36,119 nt of DNA, taken from positions 1-36,119 of the IMG/VR virus record IMGVR_UViG_3300049483_000139; one strand, written 5' to 3'. This stretch comes from a virus. The notes under the pieces were generated by a model. The model worked only from the letters and a program-made list of their open reading frames with translations. It had not been told where the DNA came from and ran no database searches. This document shows, piece after piece, positions 1-6,666 of the stretch (positions are counted from its first letter, which is position 1; the number at the start of each line of letters is the position of its first letter). The position numbers and the translations under genes were made by a program.

Positions 1-1914
1 GTACCAGGGGGCAAGCCTTCCGATACTGATTTTTATACTGAGATGCTGAATATAAAGCAGGGGTATTACCGAAGCATTATTGATGAATTAAAAAGTATCA
101 AAGGCCCGGATGAACAGAAGCGGTTTAAAGAATCAAAACTACCATCATTCTCTATATCTTGCCGCTGTAAAGATTGGCGTAAAGAAGAAAATATTATCTC
201 GCACTCCGGGTTATTAAACATTGATGTTGATGGTGAACAAAACCTTCACATTGATGACTGGAATGAAATGCGGGACAGGTTATCTGAGCAACTACCAACT
301 ATCGTTTCATGTTTTATAAGTGCAAGGGGTAACGGCCTTTCATTTGTAGTAAAAATAAAACCAGATAAACACCGTGAAACTTATAACAGCGTTGGTTTTC
401 ATCTTCAGAAATCGTATAATATTTACATAGACCCTTCCTGCAAAAACCCTACCCGTTTACGATTTGTCAGCTACGATCCCGATGCTTATATAAACTTTGA
501 TTTTGACAGTATCCCGGTTGTTATTCCATCAAAGGAATATATTGATAGTGTAAAGCAACTTCCTAAATTATCACTTCTTAGTGTAACCAAGGCAAACAGT
601 AAGGAGCTATTTGAAAACGCTATTCACTTCACCGAATCTAAATACCAATCAGGGCAGCGTCTTACATTCAAAGACGGAATGAAATACTGGTATCTGATTA
701 CACTTGCTGGTTATTGTAACTCACATGGGATGGATGCTGATTACTGCAAACAGATGGTTACAGAAAAATTCTCACCCCTTACTTCCGATGATATTATACG
801 GCCTGTTGAAGATATTTATAAAAGCTACCAGCACCAGTTTGCTACGATACCGTTTAATGACCAGGAGGCAGAAATACTCAGGGACAAACTAAGGATTGAT
901 CTTTATGAAGATATTGCGCCGTCCCCTTCCGTTATCGAGGTATTCTATAACGATGAGTTTTTACGCTTTGCTACATTGGGTAACTTTTCGATGATAATAG
1001 GTAAAGCAAAAAGCAGAAAAACATTTTTCATATCCATGATAGCAGCCTCTTTTCTTAGGGGCGTTTTATTTATGGATAAGCTGATAAGGCGGTTTACTGC
1101 CAACAAAACAAAGTTGATAGTTTTTGATACTGAGCAGGGTCGGTACGATGTGCAGCAACTGGCAAAGAAGATTATGCGACTATCAAGCATGGATCACAAT
1201 ACGAATATTGAGGTTTACCATCTTCGCACCCTGGACACAAAGCAGCGGATCGAGTTTATAGAAAACGTGCTTTATAATACTTCTGAAATATGCATGGCTG
1301 TGATTGATGGTATCCGGGATCTTGTTTACGATATTAACAGCCCGGAGGAGGCTACCCACATTGCTACTAAACTATTGAAGTGGTCTGAAGAGTTGGATAT
1401 ACACATTCTTACCGTTTTGCACCAAAACAAAAATGACGCTAATGGCCGGGGGCATTTAGGAACTGAATTAACCAACAAAGCGGAATCAGTCCTATCAATA
1501 GCCAAAGATCAGAAAGTTCCTGATTTCTCAGTAGTAACTCCGGAGTACTTCAGGGGTAAAGAGTTTGGCCCGTTTGCCTTTAAGATAGGCGAAAATGGCC
1601 TCCCATTTATTGTGGATGACTTTAACCAGCCGTCACAAGATCAGGCAGGGAAGCGGGTTATTAATGCCAACAATATACCGGATATTACGCATAGAGGTGT
1701 TTTGATAGAAGTGTTTAGTATGGGAGCCAGGCAGAAATACAGTGATTTAATTACTCAGATAAAACTATCATTCCAGGCTTACGGGATGTCTTTTGGAGTT
1801 AACAAGGCCAAAGAGTTTTTCACCTACTATAAAAACAACGGGTGGATTAAGGAAAACACAGACCGGGAACCAGGAGAAAAGACGTTAACCTACTCATCAA
1901 ATAAGGTGGTTTAA
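1..1914 (+). CDS. Primase-helicase, VirE_N domain plus RecA-like ATPase (5' partial)
   Basis: The frame is open from base 1, so the gene probably starts upstream of the window; the first ATG is at 43 (623 codons from there). Residues about 30-155 from that ATG look like the VirE_N/BT4734 domain common in Bacteroidota mobile elements, a primase-like fold, with NIDVDG and the block DPSCKNPTRLRFVSYDPD. About residues 310-500 form an AAA_25/RepA-like ATPase: Walker A variant GKAKSRKT near 320, Walker B-like MAVIDG near 418, then LTVLHQNK as sensor strand. The last 80 residues look like a winged helix. The likely job is priming and unwinding phage DNA in the cytoplasm. The family assignment is by recognition of motifs. 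The AKSRKT loop departs from the usual GxxGxGK[ST] but is typical of AAA_25. Confidence 0.85.
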   Translation, partial: VPGGKPSDTDFYTEMLNIKQGYYRSIIDELKSIKGPDEQKRFKESKLPSFSISCRCKDWRKEENIISHSGLLNIDVDGEQNLHIDDWNEMRDRLSEQLPTIVSCFISARGNGLSFVVKIKPDKHRETYNSVGFHLQKSYNIYIDPSCKNPTRLRFVSYDPDAYINFDFDSIPVVIPSKEYIDSVKQLPKLSLLSVTKANSKELFENAIHFTESKYQSGQRLTFKDGMKYWYLITLAGYCNSHGMDADYCKQMVTEKFSPLTSDDIIRPVEDIYKSYQHQFATIPFNDQEAEILRDKLRIDLYEDIAPSPSVIEVFYNDEFLRFATLGNFSMIIGKAKSRKTFFISMIAASFLRGVLFMDKLIRRFTANKTKLIVFDTEQGRYDVQQLAKKIMRLSSMDHNTNIEVYHLRTLDTKQRIEFIENVLYNTSEICMAVIDGIRDLVYDINSPEEATHIATKLLKWSEELDIHILTVLHQNKNDANGRGHLGTELTNKAESVLSIAKDQKVPDFSVVTPEYFRGKEFGPFAFKIGENGLPFIVDDFNQPSQDQAGKRVINANNIPDITHRGVLIEVFSMGARQKYSDLITQIKLSFQAYGMSFGVNKAKEFFTYYKNNGWIKENTDREPGEKTLTYSSNKVV

Positions 1915-2009
1915 AAACAGGTGGTTTAATGCCTATTCTATATATAGGCATTAAACCACTTAAACCGGTTGTTTAATTAAACTAGTTTAAACCACTTAAA
2001 CCGGTTGTT
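1905..2009. repeat. Cluster of GGTGGTTTAA repeats (iteron-like or operator)
   Basis: Four copies of a GTGGTTTAA core lie within 105 bases: two forward (1905-1914 and 1920-1929) and two reversed (1951-1960 and 1987-1996). The reversed copies sit in a 23-bp exact direct repeat (1951-1973 and 1987-2009, 36 bp apart) that also holds the palindrome AACCGGTT. They directly follow the replication gene. Repeats of this form next to a replication protein are often initiator or repressor binding sites; this is inference. Confidence 0.6.
1922..1958. repeat. Perfect 15-bp hairpin after the replication gene
   Basis: The arms 1922-1936 (TGGTTTAATGCCTAT) and 1944-1958 are exact reverse complements around a 7-base AT-rich loop. 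No T-run follows directly, so it is a poor intrinsic terminator. It overlaps the repeat cluster and could equally be an operator or origin structure. Confidence 0.6.
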
Positions 2010-2093
2010 CAGTTTCACATTAAAATTAGGCTTCCTCTACATAATTTGCAGATCCCTCCCCCAATTCCAAAAAATTATTCTAACTTGCTGAAT

Positions 2094-2276
2094 ATGGCCG
2101 CCGTTACAAAAATTGACATAAACCTGCTAAAAGAAAACCCTGATAACCCCAGGACTATCACGGAGTAAAATATATAACTTTTGTAAGGAAACGAATTGAA
2201 GGGAAAGAAATCGTAGTTTTTACTTATTGTGATAATAAAATCCATTACCTAACTTTACCTGAATTAAATGAAATCT
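2094..2276 (+). pseudogene. Decayed ParB-like N-terminus and adjacent peptide fragment
   Basis: An ATG at 2094 opens a 24-residue frame (MAAVTKIDINLLKENPDNPR, then TITE and stop). It matches the start of ParB-like nuclease domains, where an NPxNPR block follows the first strand. A second frame, open from 2147 to 2276 without a start codon, encodes a sensible-looking peptide (HGVKYITFVRKRIEGKE followed by VVFTYCDNK). The two look like leftovers of one or two genes replaced by the intact ParB-like gene at 2268. The 1915-2267 gap otherwise holds only the repeats listed here and a possible promoter box TAACTTTA at 2250-2257. Confidence 0.45.
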
Positions 2277-2816
2277 GAATTAGTAAACATATCCCGGCTT
2301 AAAAATAACACCGGTCAGGTCCCATGGTTGCCAAAGAATCCCCGGATGATCAAAGATGATAGATTTGATAAGCTGAAAAAATCTATTCAAGACGATCCTG
2401 AAATGTTAGAACTTCGGGAGGTCATCGCTTATCAGTTTAACGGCGATCTTGTAGTTATTGCCGGTAACATGAGATTAAAAGCCTGTATTGATTTGGGCAT
2501 AAAAGAAATACCGATAAAGATTTTACCGACTGACACACCTATTGAAAAGTTAAAGGCTTACACGATAAAAGATAACGTCCCTTTTGGTGAGAATGATTGG
2601 GAAGCCATTATCAGCGACTGGCCGGAAGCGCCGGAATGGGGGCTGGATATTCCTGAAATGTTCATAAAGAAAGAGGCGGTTGAAGATGATCCACCTGGTT
2701 ATGCAGATATGTCATCGCAATGGTTTTTAAATGTTAGATGTAACGATGAACCGGAAACTAAAATGCTTTACGAAAAACTAACCGCAGAAGGATATGACTG
2801 CAAAATTATTACCTGA
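2268..2816 (+). CDS. ParB/Srx-fold nuclease-like protein
   Basis: 182 residues. The N-terminal half carries the ParB-like domain signature: WLPKNPRMI near residues 20-28 and AGNMRLKA near 65-72, matching the G-x-x-R box of the fold. There is no recognisable helix-turn-helix, so it is not a typical partition protein. Single-domain ParB-like proteins are common beside phage terminases and DNA-modifying enzymes, where their exact role is uncertain. The gene overlaps the start of the next one (2794) by 23 bases, so the two are probably translated together. The ATG is preceded by TAACTTTA at 2250-2257, a fair Bacteroidota -7 box. Confidence 0.75.
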   Translation: MKSELVNISRLKNNTGQVPWLPKNPRMIKDDRFDKLKKSIQDDPEMLELREVIAYQFNGDLVVIAGNMRLKACIDLGIKEIPIKILPTDTPIEKLKAYTIKDNVPFGENDWEAIISDWPEAPEWGLDIPEMFIKKEAVEDDPPGYADMSSQWFLNVRCNDEPETKMLYEKLTAEGYDCKIIT

Positions 2817-3513
2817 AAGCGTTGAAGTTTTTTTACAGTCGCCAGTATCTGACTCATTCAGGTGTAAGCTTGCGGCCAATAGTCTTGACATTGATGTGGC
2901 TAAAAAATCTATTCACCATCTAAAAATATCAGGTATAAAAATTCCAGGCGAATGGAGTGTAGGGATAATTTATGGTGCATCCGGTAGCGGTAAAACAACA
3001 TTAGCGAAAAAGATTTTCGGTGAAGATGTTTTTAAAATAAGAATAAGTAATGACCTGCCAATAATTGAGCAATTTGCAGAATCATACACCTACGATGAAT
3101 GTTCGGCAATGTTAAATGGAATCGGACTTACATCGGTACCATGCTGGATAAGACCCGTATCAACTTTATCAAATGGGCAACGAGTCAGGGCTGAAGCTGC
3201 GTTACTAATGAGTCAGCCGGGTATGACGGTGATTGATGAATGGACATCCGTTGTAGATCGTACGGTCGCAAAAGCGATGAGTCACTGCGTTCAGAAATAC
3301 GCTAAACGAAATAATAAACAGATCATACTACTATCATGCCATGCCGATATTATAGAATGGGTAAATCCAGACTGGATTATTGATTGTAATTCACAGGAGT
3401 TTAAACTACCTAATTCTAATGAGTTTTTTTTTGCCCAAAAGAACAACTTATATTCGACATCAGGCCCGTTAACAGAAGTACATGGCAACAATTTAGCAAG
3501 TATCATTATCTGA
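2794..3513 (+). CDS. ABC-type ATPase, probable N-terminal part of an ATPase-GNAT fusion
   Basis: 239 residues in the zero frame. A complete ABC nucleotide-binding set is visible: Walker A GASGSGKTT near 66-74, signature LSNGQ near 127, Walker B MTVIDEW near 148 with D-loop VVDR, and H-loop LLSCH near 180. No membrane segment is present, so it is a soluble ABC protein, not a transporter. At codons 211-213 the gene reads through nine T (3424-3432). The residues after it in this frame (AQKNNLYSTS onward) look unlike a domain, while the -1 frame continues into a GNAT domain. A -1 shift there gives a 377-residue ATPase-GNAT protein. Substrate unknown. Confidence 0.8.
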   Translation: MTAKLLPESVEVFLQSPVSDSFRCKLAANSLDIDVAKKSIHHLKISGIKIPGEWSVGIIYGASGSGKTTLAKKIFGEDVFKIRISNDLPIIEQFAESYTYDECSAMLNGIGLTSVPCWIRPVSTLSNGQRVRAEAALLMSQPGMTVIDEWTSVVDRTVAKAMSHCVQKYAKRNNKQIILLSCHADIIEWVNPDWIIDCNSQEFKLPNSNEFFFAQKNNLYSTSGPLTEVHGNNLASIII

Positions 3514-3926
3514 GTGATAAATTACCGGGTGGTTCAATATACTGCTTTGGATTATTCTTAAATAATCAGCAGATCGGTTTTCAATGTTTCGCAAACTATA
3601 CCCCTGATCGTAAAGGGGAAAAAAGAATATATCACAGTAATAGAACTGTGATTCATCCTGATTATGCGGGGTTAGGATTAGGTATTCGTTTAATTAATTT
3701 TACTAGTCAGCACATGATTGATAACTACCCAGTCAGGGTAATGGCAAAATATTCAAGTACTCCCGTTTATAAAGCCATGATTAAGCAATTATGTTGGCGA
3801 TATATTGAAACAAAAAGATTGATGAGTAAGATGCCAAAAGGGGGTAATCTTCAACGCAGGACAGGCTTTAGAGAATACGGAATAAAAACATACCATTTTG
3901 AATATATCGGAATAAAAGACGTGTAA
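3423..3926 (+). CDS. GNAT-fold acyltransferase domain, no start codon of its own
   Basis: This frame is open from 3423, directly after stops at 3417 and 3420, to the stop at 3924-3926. It encodes FDIRPVNRSTWQQFSKYHYL, a hydrophobic strand GGSIYCFGLFLNNQQIGFQC, then VIHPDYAGLGLGIRLIN, the acyl-CoA loop of GNAT enzymes (Q/RxxGxG/A type). No ATG or TTG lies before the GTG at 3648, which would cut off half the fold. The upstream T9 tract is therefore the most natural entry, by -1 ribosomal shifting or transcript slippage. A genuine inactivating indel or a homopolymer sequencing error would look the same. The KYHYLS element recalls GNAT proteins of mobile elements; the acceptor is unknown. Confidence 0.7.
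   Translation, partial: VFFCPKEQLIFDIRPVNRSTWQQFSKYHYLSDKLPGGSIYCFGLFLNNQQIGFQCFANYTPDRKGEKRIYHSNRTVIHPDYAGLGLGIRLINFTSQHMIDNYPVRVMAKYSSTPVYKAMIKQLCWRYIETKRLMSKMPKGGNLQRRTGFREYGIKTYHFEYIGIKDV
3424..3432 (+). other. T9 slippery tract joining ABC ATPase to GNAT frame
   Basis: In the ATPase frame the codons are GAG TTT TTT TTT GCC, so a slip back by one base on TTT TTT keeps perfect pairing and enters the GNAT frame at TGC (3432). The open part of that frame begins exactly here. No clear downstream stem-loop was found. Confidence 0.55.
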
Positions 3927-3966
3927 TTTTAGACCGTTTTTAATATCGTTTTCCGTATATTACTAC

Positions 3967-4227
3967 ATGGCAAATCTGCATATTATAATAAAAAGAAAAT
4001 ACTTCGATCAGATCGTTTCCGGCGAAAAGAAAAAAGAATATAGAATAGTAAAGCCCTATTGGGTAAATAAGCTTGTCGATCGCTCTTATGACAGTATTAT
4101 TTTCCAGGCTGGTTATAGAAAAGATTCTCCACGTCATATTGTCCCATACACCGGGTATATTATCGAGAACATTACTCACGAATTTTTCGGCAACGAAGAA
4201 ATTAGCGTATTTGCTATTTTGTTGTAG
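3967..4227 (+). CDS. ASCH-domain protein
   Basis: 86 residues. The order IIIKRKYFDQIVSGEKKKEY near 6-25, then a strand YDSIIFQAGY and a C-terminal strand EISVFAILL, matches the ASCH fold, a PUA-like beta barrel with the G-E-K-x-x-E-x-R signature (here GEKKKEYR). ASCH proteins bind RNA or modified nucleic acid and some are nucleases or esterases. It sits between the ATPase-GNAT gene and the small terminase. Its presence with a ParB-like and a GNAT protein hints at nucleic-acid modification, which is inference. Confidence 0.75.
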   Translation: MANLHIIIKRKYFDQIVSGEKKKEYRIVKPYWVNKLVDRSYDSIIFQAGYRKDSPRHIVPYTGYIIENITHEFFGNEEISVFAILL

Positions 4228-4232
4228 CTTTG
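4225..4232 (+). promoter_or_regulatory. TAGCTTTG, Bacteroidota -7-like box before small terminase
   Basis: TAGCTTTG fits the Bacteroidota -7 consensus TAnnTTTG and ends four bases before the ATG at 4237, so a transcript from it would be nearly leaderless. No TTTG at the normal spacing upstream is obvious; one lies only 11 bases away. Confidence 0.35.
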
Positions 4233-4236
4233 TCCT

Positions 4237-4587
4237 ATGGCAAATGAGCAACTTCAAAATGCAATGATTGAGGCAATGATCACATCATTAGGTGTGGTAA
4301 CTACTGCCTGCAAAGCCTGCGGAGTATCCAGGCAAACACACTACGGCTGGCTGAAAGAAGATGAATCATACAGGAAGAAGATCGAAGAGCTGCGGGAAAT
4401 AAAGAAAGATTTCATTGAATCTAAACTTATGCAGTTAGTTAATAGTGGTGATACGGCAGCAACGATCTTCAGCGCAAAGACACAGCTTAAAGACAGGGGC
4501 TATGTTGAGAGGACAGAACAGGACTTGAATATAACCGGTGCATCAATACAACTCATTATGCCGCCAGATGAACCCGCTGAAAATTAA
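4237..4587 (+). CDS. terS: Terminase small subunit
   Basis: 116 residues. An N-terminal helix-turn-helix (TTACKACGVSRQTHYGWLKE near 22-41) is followed by a charged helical region and an oligomerisation-type segment with SGDTAATIFSAKTQLKDRGY near 66-86, typical of phage small terminases that treat each protein as a DNA-binding ring subunit. It recognises the packaging site and hands DNA to the large subunit. It overlaps the first part of the split large terminase (start 4568) by 20 bases, as packaging genes often do. Confidence 0.85.
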   Translation: MANEQLQNAMIEAMITSLGVVTTACKACGVSRQTHYGWLKEDESYRKKIEELREIKKDFIESKLMQLVNSGDTAATIFSAKTQLKDRGYVERTEQDLNITGASIQLIMPPDEPAEN

Positions 4588-4954
4588 TTTAACCCCAACA
4601 GCTAAACGAACACTTTTAGCTATTCAGGATAAATACCCCGTCATCGTTAATGAGGGCGGCGCTCGATGTTTTCATGCAGGGCAATTAGTTATAACAGAAT
4701 ACGGACCTGTCCCTATTTCAAGTTTATCGCCGGGGCAAAAAGTATTAGCACATGATTTTGATACAGGAGAGGATATTTATGCAACAGTTAGTGGTTTAGC
4801 TGAATTGGATAATATAAAGTCGTGTGTTAAAATAAAACTCAAGTCAGGGAAAGAAATAATATGCACTGAAGATCACAAAATATATTTTAGCGGAAGGTGG
4901 TGCGAAGCAAAAGAAATATTATCTTTGTTTGATGAAGCAAACAAAAAACTTTAG
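4568..4954 (+). CDS. terL: Large terminase N-extein (33 aa) fused to N-intein
   Basis: From the ATG at 4568 the first 33 residues end in NEGGAR, the left half of the terminase P-loop. Residue 34 (codon 4667) is Cys and begins intein block A: CFHAGQLVITEYGPVPISSL. Block B follows as CTEDHKIYFSG with the usual T-x-x-H. After 95 intein residues the frame stops at 4952-4954, before any block F/G. The matching C-intein is in the same frame at 5432, separated by an endonuclease gene in another frame. The product therefore has to splice in trans with that protein. Longer starts such as 4538 are possible, but 4568 overlaps terS in the usual way. Confidence 0.9.
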   Translation: MNPLKINLTPTAKRTLLAIQDKYPVIVNEGGARCFHAGQLVITEYGPVPISSLSPGQKVLAHDFDTGEDIYATVSGLAELDNIKSCVKIKLKSGKEIICTEDHKIYFSGRWCEAKEILSLFDEANKKL

Positions 4955-5447
4955 CCGCTATTTTACCACAGAGGATGGGCATATTTATTCATTGAATTAT
5001 AAGAGAACCGGTAAAACTAAGATTATGAAGCCAGCCATATCTACTGACGGGTATTTAAAAACTGTATTACTTGACGATGGCGGGAAATATCATACAATTG
5101 CAGTTCACCGATTTATTGCATTGGTTTACTTTGGCGAAAAGCCTTTTAAACATGAAGTCAATCATAAAAACGGAATTAAAACGGATAATCGTGTTTGTAA
5201 TTTAGAGTATATTACACATCAGCAAAATGTTCAACATTCATATAAAACAGGATTACAAAAACCAAAAAACGGGAGTGCAAATCATTATGCTAAACTGAAC
5301 GAAGATCAGGTAACAGAGATTAGAAGGGTAGCTGAATCAGGTGGAAGATATTACGGGCGAAAAGAACTTGCAATGAAATTCGGGGTAGCTGAATGTACTA
5401 TAAAGGACATTGTAACAAGGAGAAGAAATTCATGGTATCATGTTTAA
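4932..5447 (+). CDS. HNH homing endonuclease (NUMOD4/HNH) inside the fractured terminase
   Basis: 171 residues from the ATG at 4932 (a TTG lies one codon before). Residues about 7-45 look like NUMOD4 (FTTEDGHIYSLNYKRTGK). The HNH core follows: AVHRFIALVYFG near 57, EVNHKNGIKTDNRVCNLEYI near 77-96, with HQQNVQHSY after it. The C-terminus has a helix-turn-helix DNA-binding segment (GRKELAMKFGVAECTIKDIV). It starts 23 bases inside the N-intein gene and ends 16 bases inside the C-intein gene. It probably cuts intein-free terminase alleles and so spreads the whole insert. It is a free-standing frame, not fused to the intein. Confidence 0.88.
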   Translation: MKQTKNFSRYFTTEDGHIYSLNYKRTGKTKIMKPAISTDGYLKTVLLDDGGKYHTIAVHRFIALVYFGEKPFKHEVNHKNGIKTDNRVCNLEYITHQQNVQHSYKTGLQKPKNGSANHYAKLNEDQVTEIRRVAESGGRYYGRKELAMKFGVAECTIKDIVTRRRNSWYHV

Positions 5448-6664
5448 CCTTAAATGATATTGAAAGCTGGGAGCGAGTTGAACTTCCTATTGTTTATGAT
5501 TTGTCAGTAGAAAATACTGTAAACTACTATATTGATTGTGATAAACCGATACTCGTTCATAACTCAGGCAAATCATACGGCATCATTCAATGCCTGATAT
5601 ATCTCGCTCAAACAACTCCGGGAATTAGAATATCTGTAGTGTCTCATTCACTTCCTCATATCAAACGTGGCGCTTTCAGAGACTTTAGACTGATCATGCA
5701 TGATTGGGGGCTGTGGGATGATGGTAAATTTTCTTATACCGATTTTATATTCACATTTGAAAATGGAAGTTACATTGAATTATTTGGCCTCGAGGATGAA
5801 AGTAAGGCCCGGGGACCGGGAAGGGATATTTTATTCGTAAATGAAGCCAACCTGATAAAGAAAACATTATTTGACCAGTTGGCAATGCGAACGACGGGAC
5901 AAATATTAATAGATCTTAATCCCGCTGATCTTGAATGCTGGTGTTATGATTTAGCTGATAATACAAGCAATAAGTGCATACACTCTACGTATAAGGACAA
6001 CAAGATTTATATAAATGGACAGTGGCAGTCTAATCTTTCACAAACTCAGATTTCATACATAGAGGCATATAAAGACGGAGATCCGTACATGTGGGAAGTA
6101 TATGGATTAGGTATGCGTGGCCGGGCTACTGATATTATCTATACCCACTGGAAACTTTGCCCGGAGTTGCCAATGAAAGGTGAGTTGTTTATGGGGTGTG
6201 ATTTTGGCTATAATGTTCCGACATCATTAGTTTTGTGTGAGCTATATGAAGGGTCTGTATATGTAAAAGAAATTATTTACCAGACTAAGCTTACAACTAC
6301 TGATCTTATTTATAAATTTGAAGATGTTGGTGTATCAAAAACGATACAAATATTCTGTGACAACGCAGAGCCAAAAACAATAGAAGAGATACGGAGAGCC
6401 GGATATAATGCATGGGAGGCCGACAAAGATGTGACAGAAGGAATAAGAAGGGTAAAATCAATGCCTTTATTTATAACAGAAAATAGTAGTAATATTGTAA
6501 AAGAAATAAAATCATATAAGTGGCGGACAGATGTTAACGGAAAAGTCATTAAAGACAAAGACAGGGACGAACCGGTAAAACTTAATGATCACGCAATGGA
6601 TGCAATGCGTTACGCTATATTCACAAAATTATACCAACCGCATTATAGCTGGGTGGCAATGTAA
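5432..6664 (+). CDS. terL: C-intein fused to large terminase ATPase/nuclease
   Basis: The chosen ATG at 5432 has AAGGAG 9 bases upstream; another ATG in frame is at 5393. Residues 1-44 are the C-intein: block F LPIVYDLSVENTVNYYIDC and block G ILVHN. Splicing would occur after Asn (codon 5561) with Ser +1 (5564), giving SGKSYG, the right half of the P-loop. Next come Walker B ILFVNEAN near residue 133, the RNase H-like nuclease start MGCDFGYN near 254, a second acidic strand IFCDNAEP, and LNDHAMDAMRYA near 384. The spliced enzyme would be 33 + 366 = 399 residues, a normal size for this family. It drives DNA packaging and cuts concatemers. Confidence 0.92.
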   Translation: MVSCLTLNDIESWERVELPIVYDLSVENTVNYYIDCDKPILVHNSGKSYGIIQCLIYLAQTTPGIRISVVSHSLPHIKRGAFRDFRLIMHDWGLWDDGKFSYTDFIFTFENGSYIELFGLEDESKARGPGRDILFVNEANLIKKTLFDQLAMRTTGQILIDLNPADLECWCYDLADNTSNKCIHSTYKDNKIYINGQWQSNLSQTQISYIEAYKDGDPYMWEVYGLGMRGRATDIIYTHWKLCPELPMKGELFMGCDFGYNVPTSLVLCELYEGSVYVKEIIYQTKLTTTDLIYKFEDVGVSKTIQIFCDNAEPKTIEEIRRAGYNAWEADKDVTEGIRRVKSMPLFITENSSNIVKEIKSYKWRTDVNGKVIKDKDRDEPVKLNDHAMDAMRYAIFTKLYQPHYSWVAM

Positions 6665-6666
6665 TA

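Noticed and set aside
3648-3926. GNAT enzyme as an independent 92-residue gene from GTG
   Set aside because: That start removes the first strands of the fold that are plainly encoded upstream in the same frame, so the longer frame entered at the T9 tract is preferred.
4929-5447. Intein with a continuous endonuclease reached by two frameshifts
   Set aside because: It would need a +1 and then a -1 shift with no slippery site in the right register, while the endonuclease and the C-intein have good starts of their own and the frames overlap as separate genes.
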